Positions 47,956 through 59,330 of a DNA stretch of 64,000 bases are shown in pieces. Numbering within the stretch: position 1 is the stretch's first letter; the number at the start of each line of letters is the position of its first letter. The position numbers and the translations under genes are program-made. Location of the stretch: the NCBI GenBank assembly GCA_002946415.1, contig NJPS01000054.1, positions 186,001 through 250,000 of the forward strand, read 5' to 3'. The DNA comes from Rutstroemia sp. NJR-2017a BVV2. Its lineage: Eukaryota > Ascomycota > Leotiomycetes > Helotiales > Rutstroemiaceae. The notes beneath the pieces are model-generated. The model was given only the letters and a program-made list of their open reading frames with translations. It did not search any database and had not been told where the DNA came from.

Positions 47956-48331
47956 TACCCGCGACAGTACAGGTACCTACAGAATAGAGGGTACCTTATA
48001 GTATAGGTATCTATCGAGCAGACGGTACTTTGCGAGAAAGGTACCTATTATTGTAAGGGTACCAGAGATTAGAACGGTACCTTTAGTAGAACCCTTAGTC
48101 GGGATCACGTGATATCCCAGCAGTCCTAGCAGTCCCAGTATGCTGGGACCGACGGGATTGATGGGATAGCAGAGAACGAAGGTCTATATAACTAGATAGT
48201 ATTTCCTTAGTATATGGAGCTTCGTGCTCAACGACAATTACTACTTGTTTACCTACTATTACAATTACGATCGATTCCCTGTGTGACTGTTATCAACAAT
48301 AAACCCTACGATAATACCAGAAGCCCGACAG
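47956..48331 (+). promoter_or_regulatory. Promoter-like block with a GGTACC array, perhaps a decayed LTR
   Basis: Seven GGTACC-type sites start at 47972, 47990, 48006, 48024, 48040, 48058 and 48076, spaced 16-18 bp. Five are exact; the third is GGTATC and the fourth GGTACT. Together they form about three copies of a 34-36 bp unit. They are followed by an E-box palindrome, ATCACGTGAT (48104-48113), a perfect 7-bp hairpin GTCCCAG-TATG-CTGGGAC (48132-48149), a TATATAA box (48185-48191) and, near 48299, AATAAA. The block ends CCCGACA. This order of enhancer, TATA, polyadenylation signal and CA end is what an LTR contains, but I cannot find a matching TG end or a second copy. It is 365 bp upstream of the C2H2/ankyrin ATG and in the right orientation to drive it. 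Confidence 0.55.
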
Positions 48332-48695
48332 CTTATAGTATTCGAGATACTGACCACTTCCACGTGACTCAGAATACAAGCATTCGTAACAATATAGCCA
48401 GATACAGCAGCCGGGCCGCTCGCTGATCGCGAGCGGTCAGCGCGTTTTGTACTCGTACCTCATATACCACTGTAAGAAGGCTGAGGCGGGCTTGTAACTC
48501 AGCAGCACCCAAGACACCTGCTACTTTCACATTGTCTGACACTTTGAGTTTCATGCGATAATTTCATAGCCTCAGTCGCGATTTGCCTACCTACGACCTT
48601 TGGAACGTCCTTTCCATACAGAAACCAGGGTCGGCTTCCTGGATCTTTGCCGCACTCCGAAGGACTTGCGACCGTCCACACTGGGCCCTCTCACC
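48332..48695. other. Leader region of the C2H2/ankyrin gene
   Basis: About 360 bp between the promoter-like block and the chosen ATG. The reading frame stays open upstream to an ATG at 48600, which would add 32 residues. I prefer 48696 because of its ACCATGG context, the same as in the protease gene. A palindromic GCTCGCTGATCGCGAGC stretch is at about 48418-48434. Confidence 0.4.
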
Positions 48696-51600
48696 ATGGA
48701 AAGTCTCGAGCGCGCGGGAGACGAGTCTATGGAAGATGTCTTCCTCCAAGATGATCTCAGCCACACCATCGCAGAGCATGCGACACAATGCGAGTCTCTT
48801 TTCCACAAGTACATGGTCATGCCAAAAATCGTGCCAGACTCTACTATCATGGACGACCAGCTGGCACGCTTTTCTCTGTGGGCATCAAACATGGATGTTT
48901 ACGGGCCGCTCAATGTCTCGCTGGACTACAGACTGCGATTCAGTCCCACAGCCGCGGATATCATACATCAGCTCCTGGATATAATTTGCGATACCTTGCT
49001 GTCTTGTGAGTACTTTCCGTGCCACATTCGGATGGCTTGAACATCAAGGCTAATGGGAGTCTCGACAATAGTGAAGCCAATCGACCACCGACCACCACAA
49101 ATTTCGAGCAGGAAGAGACAACGCATTTCAGTACATGGCAATTCGGGAGTCACGAAGAGAGCCGACGACGAAGCAAGCGACTCGGGGAGCGATGTCGATC
49201 CAGTAGAAGAGAATATTTCGAAGATCACCGAGACAATCGGCGGAACATTGACTCGGCTCTTCCGTCTATCTAACGCTGTTCGAAAATCCGCCAAAGCCAA
49301 CCGGGCTCGCAAGATCGAAAGGTACAGAGACGACGAAGAGGCAAACAAGGCAATAGACGAGTTGCGTCTCTACACCAAATGCTATATTGAGTTCCGATTC
49401 CCGGAGGCGCCGGAGGCACTCCGGTCGACATTGCTCGAAGCCAACGCGCTGCGACTTCGACGGCTGTATTATCAGCGATCCCATCGAAGGCGCATTGATC
49501 TGAGTATTCAGAGCCGAAAAACGACTCCGGCCGTTGTTCAACTGCCCGAAATGACGAGGAGTGCGCCGGCTGTACAGTTTGCGTCGAGCGCGCTGCCAAA
49601 GCCTGCGATGACCAACGAAATGCCGGCACCTTCGCCAGCGCCAGCAACGAATGCGACTACTGCTCGACAAACTGCCGTTGCGGCCTTCTACGCCAAATCC
49701 ACAACTGAGGTTCCCCGGGCCAAATCTGTTCTTGTGAACAACAAGTTGTCGTTCCCTCCCATACCGTCGACGCAGCAGTGTCCATACTGCGGGGTCATTG
49801 TTGAGTTCAAGAACGCTGCAAGGTCATTGCTGTGGCAGTAAGCAAATAATTGCTGTCCTTTCATGGAAACATGTGGCTAATATGCACCAGGAATCATGTC
49901 ATCGCAGACTTGGAGCCTTTTGTTTGTTTTTTTTCACATTGCCTGGAAAGAGGTCACCACGGGCATGGGATCGGTCCGTTTACATTCGAAACGTCGAAAG
50001 CCTGGTCCAGCCATATGCAGACTGCTCACGGGCATACATGGGAGTGCAGGGCCCCTTCTCACGATCCAATCGTCTTTGACCAAGAGATCCAGTACCAGGA
50101 GCATTCCATTAAGGAGCACAGCGTGCCTGAAGCGCACGCCGGGACCCTCAGCAACGCCGCACGGAGGCCAGTCCTCGATAAAGTGCTGGAGTGTCCATTT
50201 GGCGACGACTTTCAACCCTCGGGAAAAGTCGAACCCAGCGCTGTCTTCTCGAGTGAAGCTCTCCAGGCACACGTCGCCGGTCATATGAAAGAAATTGCTC
50301 TGCTTACACTGCACAAACTTCCCAGCGATGATGACGAGAGCACGGAGAACGTCGATAGCGACCAACCGTTAGAAAATGATGGGCCGGCCGGGGCTTTTGG
50401 AATGACACGTGCATCCATGTACAGTGTACTGGACGACGAGGACCTAGATTTCCAAGACGATGACGCTGAGGCTGCAGATGGCAATGTGGGATACTGCGAA
50501 GAGGACATCAGTGCACGAGTGACAGTACTCGAGCTAGAGGAGAAAGACGACCTGGGGATGACGAGGCTTCACCACGCGGTGCAGACTGGCGATCTGGGCT
50601 TGGTTGAGTCCTTGATCCAGAGCGGCGTAAGTGTAAATTTTAGGGACGAAAATGGCCAAACGCCCCTGCATTACGCTGCGGAGAGGGGCTTTATCGAATG
50701 CATGGAAGTCTTGGTCAAGCACGGTGCGGATTTACATATCATTGACAACTCTGGATTTTCCTCGTTTCTCTGGGCTGTGGTTGCTGGGCAAGAAGGCGCC
50801 ACTACGAGACTGTTGGCCATGGACGCTGATGGCAATTCATTCAGCGCGGTTGGAAAGTCTGCTCTCGCTTGGGCAGCCAGTCTGGGACGGCCTCTGACTG
50901 CTAAAATTCTTGTTGAACACCTTGCCAGCATATCTGATACCCGAAATACGCAGCAGTCTCTGCCTTTGGAAGAAGCGGCAGCTTCTGGGAACCTTCCCAC
51001 TGTTCGATTGCTCCTTGAATGTGGTGGGGATCCGAACCATCGTGATCATGATGGATGGTCCGCGATACATTGGGCAGCAGAGGAGGGCCATCTGGAGATT
51101 GTGCGTTTGTTGCTGAACGCTGGGGCCAACCCCAATGCTGTCAGCTCTTACGGTACGTCACCATTGCACTGCGCTGCAAACGGAGGGCATGTTTCCATTG
51201 TGAGCTTGCTCCTCCTACAGCAAGCCGACCCACTCAAGTCAACATGCCACGGCTGGACTGCACTACACCATGCCGCATTCATGGGGCACTCCCATGTTGT
51301 CCAGGGCCTCTTAGAAGACGACCGCATACGATCCACTGCCTCTCAGCAGGACAACCACGGCTGGTCCGTTCTTCATTTGGCCATCCATAGTCGAGATCTA
51401 GCCACCGTCCGTATCCTGCTCAACAAATCTGTCATTGCCGAGCCTCAGACTCTATTCGACGAAAGCGGCCTCACAGCAGAAGAATGGCTGGATCGCGGGC
51501 CGACAAGCAATTCCCAGAAAGCCAGCAGCAACTTAGCGTTCAGCAAATCGCGCTGTTGCCGGGCCGTCACAAGCCTTCGTCAAGCTGTTACCATAGGCAA

Positions 51601-52147
51601 CGTTCCCATGATCAAACTTCTATTCAAATTGGGTCACGACATCAATGGCATGAACTCTGGAAGGAGGACTGCGCTCTACTACGCCGCGAAGAAGCGCATG
51701 CTTTCTATCATAGATCTGCTTCTTGACCTGGGTGCGGATCCCAACATTCTGCCCGCGGGGCGGAAGAACTGGGAAGAATTCATTTCGTCTGGTGACGTTT
51801 TACTGAGGCTCAACCGAGCAGGATACAGGAAGCGAGATACCGACCCTGAGGTGGAGCGCCAGATTCGTCAGGCGCTAAGAGTGCAAAGTCAGCTGTCTGT
51901 GCCGGATCAAGCAGCCTGGTTCGTATCAGACGAGTCGACTTTACCAATGCGGGACCGATCTATCTCCCATGGGCCGGACCGACCGTCCTCATCTGTTCCA
52001 GCTTCGTCAACGCCACCTTCTTCAGATCATGCAGCTTCAAGTAAACTGACGCGCTCGCCGGCGCCTAAACACCAAACGAATGATAATAAGCGCAAGACAA
52101 AGTCAGGTCGGACAGTTTGGTGGAAACGTCTTATAAATAGAAGATAA
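48696..52147 (+). CDS. C2H2-type / ankyrin-repeat protein of the fungal NLR-associated kind
   Basis: Exons 48696-49005, 49072-49837 and 49891-52147; GT-AG introns; 1110 residues. The N-terminal helical region (FSLWASNMDVYGPLNVSLDY, then TLTRLFRLSNAVRKSAKANR) is the conserved start of a large fungal family that often carries zinc fingers and ankyrin, NACHT or other domains. Cys/His clusters follow: CPYCGVIV near residue 340, NHVIADLEPFVCFF, SHMQTAHGHTWEC near 400 and AHVAGHMKEIALL near 480. About ten ankyrin repeats span roughly 578-975, with consensus blocks such as NGQTPLHYAAERGFIECMEV and DGWSAIHWAAEEGHLEIVRL. There is no NACHT or kinase domain, so it is a partial NLR-like or adaptor-type protein. 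The tail is basic and Ser/Pro-rich and ends at the boundary of AT-rich DNA. Its role next to the NLR and protease is inferred only from position. Confidence 0.88.
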
Positions 52148-52230
52148 TAATATTAATTTTGAAAAGCGAGAATAAAAATAATAGAATAATTATAGATTAT
52201 ATTATTCTTCAACTTTAATATTTATATTAT
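52148..52230. other. AT-rich tract
   Basis: A short A/T-dominated stretch between the C2H2/ankyrin stop codon and the LINE relic. No gene. Confidence 0.5.
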
Positions 52231-52736
52231 GCGAAAGCCTGGCAGCCAATTGCACTGCTAAGTACCTTAGGAAAGCTGATCGAGAAGGCCACTGTCCAGA
52301 AGATCCGCAATGTAGCCAAGCCGTACAACCTACTGCTAGATGAGCAGATAGGAGCAAGAGCACAAAGGAGTACAGTAACAGTACTGGACCTACTCACCTC
52401 GGTAATCAAATCAGTCTGGGCGAGTAAAGGATAAGTAGCAACACTGCTCTCACTGGATATAGTAGGAGCATTCGATACAGTCGTCTACTTATACCTTATA
52501 GCAGTAGTCCAGAAGCTCGGTTTCCCCTAATAGGTCAGCAAGTGGATAGTAAGCTTCCTAAGCGATAGGATAATATATTTCTTATTTGCCGGCGAAATAT
52601 CAGAGGAGTTCTCTCCAAGAGCAGAGGTGCCCCAAGGATTACTACTCTCACCGATATTATTCCTGCTTTATAATATAGAGCTTATTCGGATATATTCACT
52701 CCCGAAGTAGAGACTCTATATAGATGAATATCACGT
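52231..52736 (+). mobile_element. LINE (Tad-like) reverse-transcriptase relic
   Basis: One frame from 52231 reads as a non-LTR retrotransposon reverse transcriptase: WQPIALLSTLGKLIEKATVQ, LLLDEQIGARAQRSTVTVLD, motif A LSLDIVGAFDTVV, then VPQGLLLSPILFLLYNIELI (motif B, usually QGSPLSP). It is interrupted by TAA at 52432 and by TAA-TAG at 52528-52533. Each can arise from CAA or CAG by C-to-T change, as RIP does. It breaks off before the expected catalytic ADD motif, where other sequence begins. Dead fragment. Confidence 0.88.
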
Positions 52737-53176
52737 TACGTGATAGCCAGGCAAAAGGAATTTGGTGGGAACAATAATAGGTAATCATAAAGTAAAGTGA
52801 TAATTATCTAACCTTCTCAATCCGACCTTCTCAACCTTATTTATAGGTTGATGATCCTCGCAAGAGAGGTCTAAAGTACGAAGTAATTCTAAGTAGTATC
52901 GCTCTAAGGTTACTGATACTGTGGGTTCTTGCCAGCAGATCACTGATACTCAGGGTCCATACCTGCAGGTCACTGACAGTGTTCCCTACAGCCACATAAG
53001 GCTTATTTCCAGGTCAGTGACCCACACAGCCTATGTCAGCTGATCAGTTCCTGTGACATAAAGCTATTCCCATCCAAGTTCGGTTAGGTAATAGTACTCG
53101 GGGGAATATAGGTTCTGTAATAGATTCTCTACTCCCGAGAAATGATTCCTATTCACCAAACAGAATCTATATTACA
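52729..53176. repeat. Repeat-like block truncating the LINE relic (possible decayed LTR)
   Basis: Begins TATCACGTTACGTGATAGCC, with the palindrome ATCACGT-T-ACGTGAT at 52730-52744. It contains about 29-bp imperfect tandem units built on GGTCACTGATACT-GGGT (about 52910-53020) and ends TATTACA. The interruption of the LINE frame and the repeat-rich interior suggest an inserted LTR, but I see no target duplication or second copy, so the ends are approximate. Confidence 0.35.
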
Positions 53177-53469
53177 CCGGAAATAATCAAAAGATATATA
53201 ATGATAGCTAAATGCCAAGTAAAGACTATAGAGACTTCTAGCAGAGCTGTAATGAGAAGAATTGAAGCATATAAAAGCAGAAAAGCGCCGGGGAAATCAA
53301 TTTCCTTGAGCTTCAACACTATGAAATACGAACTTGAACCATAGGTAATACAGCTGGATCAGGGGAGCTGTGGTATAGGAATTGTTCAGGTAGCAAGAAA
53401 ATAATGAACGTAAGAACGAGTAACAATACAGGGATTCCGTCACATATATTAGTTAATATGGTATCCCGA

Positions 53470-53960
53470 CGAAGAAGTAAAAAGGCTACCCACTAAAATA
53501 AGAAAATCCATCTCCAAGTTGAAGTATTATTAATAACTCCACCTAGCAATAGTCCTCCGAGGGCACCAAAGATGCTCAAGTTGACATAAGGGCCCAATAT
53601 AATAGATACTTTGCTGGTGGAATAAATTTATAGAAATTCATAGAAGATCGTTAAGGAGACTGAAAATGAATCGGAAGCCCCTATACCTTGAAAGGTGCGA
53701 CAGATAATTCTATTAACTGTTCTGAGTATGTAATTAAGAATGAACCAGTGAGCGGTAACACTTATAGTTGAAGCATTGACTGAGCAGTTCTGTAAGTAGC
53801 TGAGAATACGAGAAATATGAGATTGGTCGCAATGTAAGTCCACTTCCGCCCAAATACATTACTGATTCTTGTCCAAATTATGAGGAAACCTAGTGACGAA
53901 ACTGTTAGTAGGATTGTGGATTATAGTAAGTAATATACTATCTGTATATGTGAAGACGGA
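53470..53960 (-). pseudogene. MFS transporter relic
   Basis: Fragments of a major-facilitator transporter survive in order on the minus strand: IIWTRISNVFGRKWTYIATN (the loop 2-3 motif), then ICRTFQGIGASDSFSVSLTI, then GPYVNLSIFGALGGLLLGGV and INNTSTWRWIFLF. Frames are broken by stops and AT-shifted, and both gene ends are missing. This corresponds to about helices 2-6 of a fungal drug:H+ antiporter type. Decay looks RIP-like; the gene may have been duplicated or caught in the repeat island. Confidence 0.78.
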
Positions 53961-56235
53961 CAACTGGGGAAGTGGGATATGATTGTTCGTAAAATAACAG
54001 CAGCTTGCCTTTTCCAGTCATCATCTTCGGAACCTCAAGGATTACCAAACCTTCCTCAAATGCATCTGTCAAAGTCAGCAAGGCTGAAACTCGTTTGATA
54101 ATCTCCGATCCTATTCTTTTTCGTTGGTGAGACGGAAGTCCGACGAAGTATTAATTGGTGGCGGTCATGCTCAGCTCTGGCGGTTATGGAATGATGATGG
54201 CATGCATTCGGGCAAGACCGAAGTGAACGTGTTGTGTTCGCAGTTAATTCATCATCTCGAGGCGGCGTGGTCGGAAGACTCAGTATCGCGATCATCAACC
54301 TCGATGTGCTCAAGCAAGACATTGATTCCAATGCGCAGAGCGTACGTACGTACATATAGTTCCACAACAAATCCAAATCCGAACGCCGCGAATCCCAACG
54401 TCCAGAGACGCATATGCAAATCCTATCGCTTATCATAATACGGATTTATGAGTATGGGGGAGGATCTGAGGAAGGACTTGCGACGAAAGCTTACATTTTT
54501 GACACACGGCAGGATGCTGATCTTTAAAGCACCTGGTGATGAGGTAAGTGGTTGATTGATCGCCTGTCAATGGTCTAACGTGGAATGCGTGGAATGCGTG
54601 GAATATGCGAAATGCTTGACTCGATTGGGAGTCTGTGCCAACGTTGACCGACCATGCTTCTCTGACCAGGAAATGAACATGGCCTGACGATTGATAATCG
54701 AGGGAAAAAGAACATTGTTCTGGAAGCGCCACGGGAAATTGACACGGAATACGATCGGATGTGGATCTGATGTTGTGAAACATTTAACTTCGCTCGGAGA
54801 ATTGAATTGGTCTCGTGTTCAATGTGTTCAATATCGCCGTGTCCTGATGCCGTGAGATGTAAGGTTAAGGTACGTTTTGAGCGATTTTGCTTTTTATAGA
54901 TCCTGATTGGGGGTCTCCACTTGTCTACGGCCGACTACTGTAGGTACGGTTCGAATCATCGGCACTGTGGGTGGGTAGTCGAGTCAGTTAGTTGCTGTCT
55001 TGCTGTGTTGCTCTGTAAGGTTAGATGTTGATGGGAAGGATTTTGTAGGTCAACTCATTTTTCATTTTTCCCTTCAAGCAATTCTGTCGCGGTTGTGCCT
55101 CTACGGTACTGACTGATGGCCGTTTCACGGACCCCCATTCTAATCAATATACAAAGTCCTCTGTAAGAAGGAAATATATGAAGGGGCGTGACGAGCAACA
55201 GTTCTCGTTTCTTAGTCTGTTACGGATCCATATCCGGCAAAGACTCTACAGAAACTTTGAATTGGGCGGGAACAAGGAGGTCAAGGAGATGAGAAGTCGG
55301 AGAAGAACGGAAGAAATGGAAATGAACCTTGCTGAAGAGTGCGTGAAACCCCTGCCGAAATGGCCAAAACTGGGGTTGGAAGAAGGCCGACAAGGCTGAA
55401 ATGCTTTTTCGGGTCATCCGTTAAGGCCCGACATTAGCAAGCGAGATGGGATTGCGCTCGGGCTCAACATCTGCATCCCCCTCTCACGCCGTACGCTGTC
55501 AATCATCCCACTTCAACCCGAACGAACGGTGACTGTTCCGTCAAGGAGGAAGACTAGTGAGTGTACATGTTTGCGACGGTGAGGATGGCCTGTGAAACAT
55601 CAATACTAGGTACTGGGTAAATGTACAGTACTACGTAGGATTATGTGTCTTCATGAGTCTGTTATCGCCATCACCATCACCACACCATCACCACACCATC
55701 ACCCGTCAACGAGCAACGAGCAGCCATCGTGGATTCTCCCATGATACACACACAGTACGGACATCCGTAATACCGCCTCTTTCATTCATTCAGTCATCCA
55801 TACATTCGCTCACCCACTCGCCCACTCGCCCACAGTCCCACACAACTTACATCCAAGATCCTCGCAGCTTCCAAATGGGCCAGCCGGTACCCTAACTACT
55901 TGCTACTTCGTACTGCACAGTAAGTGCTTCCTGCTGGCCCACATCCCGCGACCCGATTAGCGGGTACATTTATTTTCTTCTTCCTCCTACTGGTGCGCCC
56001 GCTGTTCATCCCTTTCGCCTTCCCTGGTCACTTCCGTCGTCCTGTCAGTGCTCGATGCAGGTATGTCCGATGTCCTTCGGATGAATATTGAAACCTCAAC
56101 GAAACCTGCAGGCATGCTGTTACAAATTTTCTCAAATATGCCCATCATGAAGCGCTTTTCCCAACACCCTAGACTACGCGCAGGGGATTCGCACTTGTGC
56201 CCACATAAAAGTAGCTCGCAGCAGCACCCCATATC
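53961..56235. other. Intergenic region from island edge to malic enzyme
   Basis: About 2.3 kb. AT bias ends near 54 kb. No gene is supported; the open frames at 54056-54783 and 55178-55417 lack recognisable content. A GGAATGCGT triple repeat lies at about 54583-54605 and a CACCAT repeat at about 55668-55700. The last 700 bp, rich in CT and CA, hold the promoter and leader of the malic enzyme gene. Confidence 0.5.
55666..55702. repeat. CACCATCAC simple repeat
   Basis: Imperfect run of ATCACCATCACCACACC-type units upstream of malic enzyme. Simple sequence only. Confidence 0.7.
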
Positions 56236-58457
56236 ATGTTGACCTTTCCCAAGACTTTCTCACGCTATATCTCTAATCTTTCAATTTTACCCCCAACCCC
56301 AACCCCAACCCAAATGGCTTCTTATAATTACAGCACTTCCAGTTCCGAAGTCAGCTCTCCTCATACTCCTCGCTCTTCCTCCCCCAATTCTGTAGCAAGC
56401 CGTTCCTCTTCTACCACCATCAGCAACCGAATTTCCATTTCGACGAGTCGAAGAAATACAGGCATGAATCCCCTCGGCGGTATTGATATTGCGGCGATTG
56501 AAGCTGCCATGAAGCAGTCTTCTCTCGATCACCTGAGAGGCTATGCCCAAGATCATTATGGAACTATCAAGCAATACTCCTCCACCGAATACGTTCCCAA
56601 ATCTGCCGCTGGAGGATATCAGGTTCTTCGTGAACCTGCGTGGAATAAAGGCAAGAATCTCTCCATGCGTTTCGCAGGAAAGTCAACTAACTTCATCTTC
56701 AGGTACCTCCTTTAGTCCCGAAGAAAGAGTCACCAAAAACCTTACCGGACTTATTCCTCACGTCCTAGAGAGCCTGGAAACGCAATGCATTCGAGCCATG
56801 CGAATGATTAACAGCCGTGGCACCAATCTCGACAAATATCTCTACCTTTCCTCCATCAAAGCACAAAATACAGACCTTTTCTACCGTCTCTTAATCGATA
56901 ATATTGCAACCCTTATGCCACTCGTATATACACCAACAATTGGAGATGTCTGCCTTCAATATTCGACTTTATACACAAGACCAGAAGCATTATACATTTC
57001 CATCAAGCAGAGAAAATCCATGACCACAATTTTGAGGAATTGGCCCTATCCCGACCCCTCTATCTGTGTAGTCACTGATGGATCCCGTATTCTTGGCTTG
57101 GGAGATCTTGGCGTAAATGGCGTTGGCATTTCGGTTGGTTCCCTCCCCCAGTCTATTGTCTCATTCCCCAGTTCTTGGCTAACACATCCACCCCTCCAGA
57201 TCGGCAAGTTGGCTCTCTACACAGGTGCAGCTGGTATCCACCCAGAGAAGACTCTTCCCATCGTTCTTGACTGTGGTACCGCGAATGAAGATAATCTTCG
57301 CGATCCGTTGTACCTTGGTTTACGCATGAAGAGACCTTCACCGCAGGTGGAACAAGAGTTCATGGATGAGTTCATGGCAGCTGTTAAGGAAGTCTACCCC
57401 AACATGCTTGTGCAATTCGAAGATTTCGAATCCGAAAAAGCATTCAAGTATCTCGACCGCTACAAGAAAGAAAAATGCTTCAACGATGACATCCAAGGAA
57501 CTGGAGCAGTCGTACTAGCAGGGTAAGTTATTAACCAGATCGCCCCATCCCACCGCACAAAACTAACAAACCCGCAGCTACATCGGAGCCGTCAACCTCT
57601 CCGGCGTCCCCATCGAAGACCAACGCCTCGTATTCATGGGCGCCGGTTCCGCCGGCGTCGGCGTCGCCAAACAAGTCATGGAATACTACACCCGCCGCGG
57701 GCTCTCAGAGCAACAAGCGCGAGAAAAGTTCTGGCTCGTCGACACCAAAGGCCTGGTCACGCGCGACCGCGGCGACAAGCTCGCCGAGCACAAGAAGATC
57801 TTCGCCCGCACCGACAACAACGGGCATCAATTCTCCACACTCGAAGAAGTCATCGAGTACGTGAAACCAACCGCGTTAATCGGACTCACTGCCACCTTTG
57901 GCGTCTTCACAGAATCGGTGGTGCGCGCGCTGAAAGTATCGGTTGATGCGGGCGGGCTGGGCCGCAGACCAATTCTCTTCCCCCTGAGTAATCCGCTCAC
58001 GAAAGCGGAGTGTACCTTTGAGCAGGCGATTCACTGGACAGAGGGGACTGTGATTTTCGCATCGGGATCCCCGTTTTCGCCCGTGTCGATCAAGAATGCG
58101 GATTCCTCCGTCACGACGTACTACCCGAATCAGGGGAACAATGTGTATGTCTTCCCGGGGCTGGGCTTGGGAGCGATATTGGCGAAAGCGAAGAGAGTTA
58201 CGGATGCAATGGTTTATACGGCGGCGGAGGCGCTGAGTGGGTGCTTGAATAGGGAGGAACTGATGCTGGGTCTGATTTATCCGCGGATTGAGAGGGTGAG
58301 GGATGCGAGTGTGGTGGTGGCGAGGGAGGTGATGAAGAGTGCGAGGAGGGAGGGGGTGAGTGCGTTGGGGGAGGAGGTTTGGGTGGAGTGGGAGGAGTGG
58401 GGGGATGTCGCGTTGGAGGGGTGGATTAGGAGGCAGGTTTATGATCCGAAGTGGTGA
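56236..58457 (+). CDS. NAD(P)-dependent malic enzyme (probably mitochondrial)
   Basis: Oxidative decarboxylation of malate to pyruvate with NAD(P)H formation. Exons 56236-56650, 56703-57133, 57200-57522 and 57578-58457, 682 residues. Intron 1 is a GC-AG intron (GCAAGA...TTCAG) that restores the conserved NKGTSFSPEERV. Intron 2 (57134-57199, 66 nt) has a length divisible by three, so reading through would insert 22 foreign residues instead of GISIGKLALYTGAAG. Landmarks: LMPLVYTPTIGDVC with the catalytic Tyr, GLGDLGVNG, metal-site QFEDFES, CFNDDIQGTGAVVLAG, and the Rossmann loop FMGAGSAGVGVA. The first 80 residues are Ser/Thr/Arg-rich; MLTFPKTFSRYISNL resembles a mitochondrial targeting peptide. 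A second in-frame ATG at 56314 would make a form without it, so dual targeting is possible. Cofactor preference cannot be read safely. Confidence 0.95.
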
Positions 58458-59214
58458 GGGATGGAGGGGTAATTTGTTAGAATGGGAGAGGGGAAAAGTG
58501 ATACACTCGGGTGGGGTTTTTTATACGCTGTTTCTACTGTGCTCAAGATACCTACCTATAAGCCTGATTTGCCTAGTTAGCGATGTATACATCCATGAAC
58601 TTGTTTTCTTTTCAGCAACTTTCTTTTTTCGCTTCGGCATTATGGATGAATGGATGGATGGATAGATAAATAGGGACGGCAGTTAAACGAGAATGAAAAG
58701 TGGATTTTATTAATTACTTTTGGCTTTGTAGGATACTGTAAATACGTTGTCCTGATCTTCTATCTATTCTCATGTATCTTGTGTGCTGGGTGTGCAGAAA
58801 GGTAGGCAAGTCGGAGGATATGTACCGTCCACCTCAGCTGCCCTGCTCTGCCCTCCTCTGCTCACCTTCACAAAATACAAAAACACGAGATATACACATA
58901 CGAGTATACGGATCATATGTACTTCTATTCTACGATATACTTACCTATCGATCTGGAAAGGAAAAGTATAAGACGGACAGGCGGATGGATTTGGTGGATT
59001 GGATGGATTTGATGGACTCGTATGCGGTTTTAAATGGGGAGGGGAGTGGGTGAGGGGGTAGGTTGATGGATGGGTGGACAAGTGGGTTTGTATAGCTAGG
59101 CAGCTGCGACGGATGGGGATGGGAGTGGGAAGTGGTGGGCAAGGGGAATAGGTGGTGAGGAGGCGAGTTGGGTTTTTGTCAGGCAGTGTTCGTTCTTTTA
59201 CAGGTGGAGGATAC

Positions 59215-59330
59215 AATGGGGATGGATGTGTAGGCTGGAGTGGATGGATGTGTAGGTTGGAGTGGATGGATGGATGGGCGGATAGATATATAGATGGATG
59301 AATGGATACATATATGAATGGACATAGAGG
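59215..59330. repeat. GGATGGAT-type minisatellite
   Basis: GATGGATGTGTAGGYTGGAGTG-like units occur twice, followed by GGATGGATGGATGGGCGGATA and GATGGATGAATGGATACA. Simple-sequence DNA 3' of malic enzyme. Confidence 0.75.
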
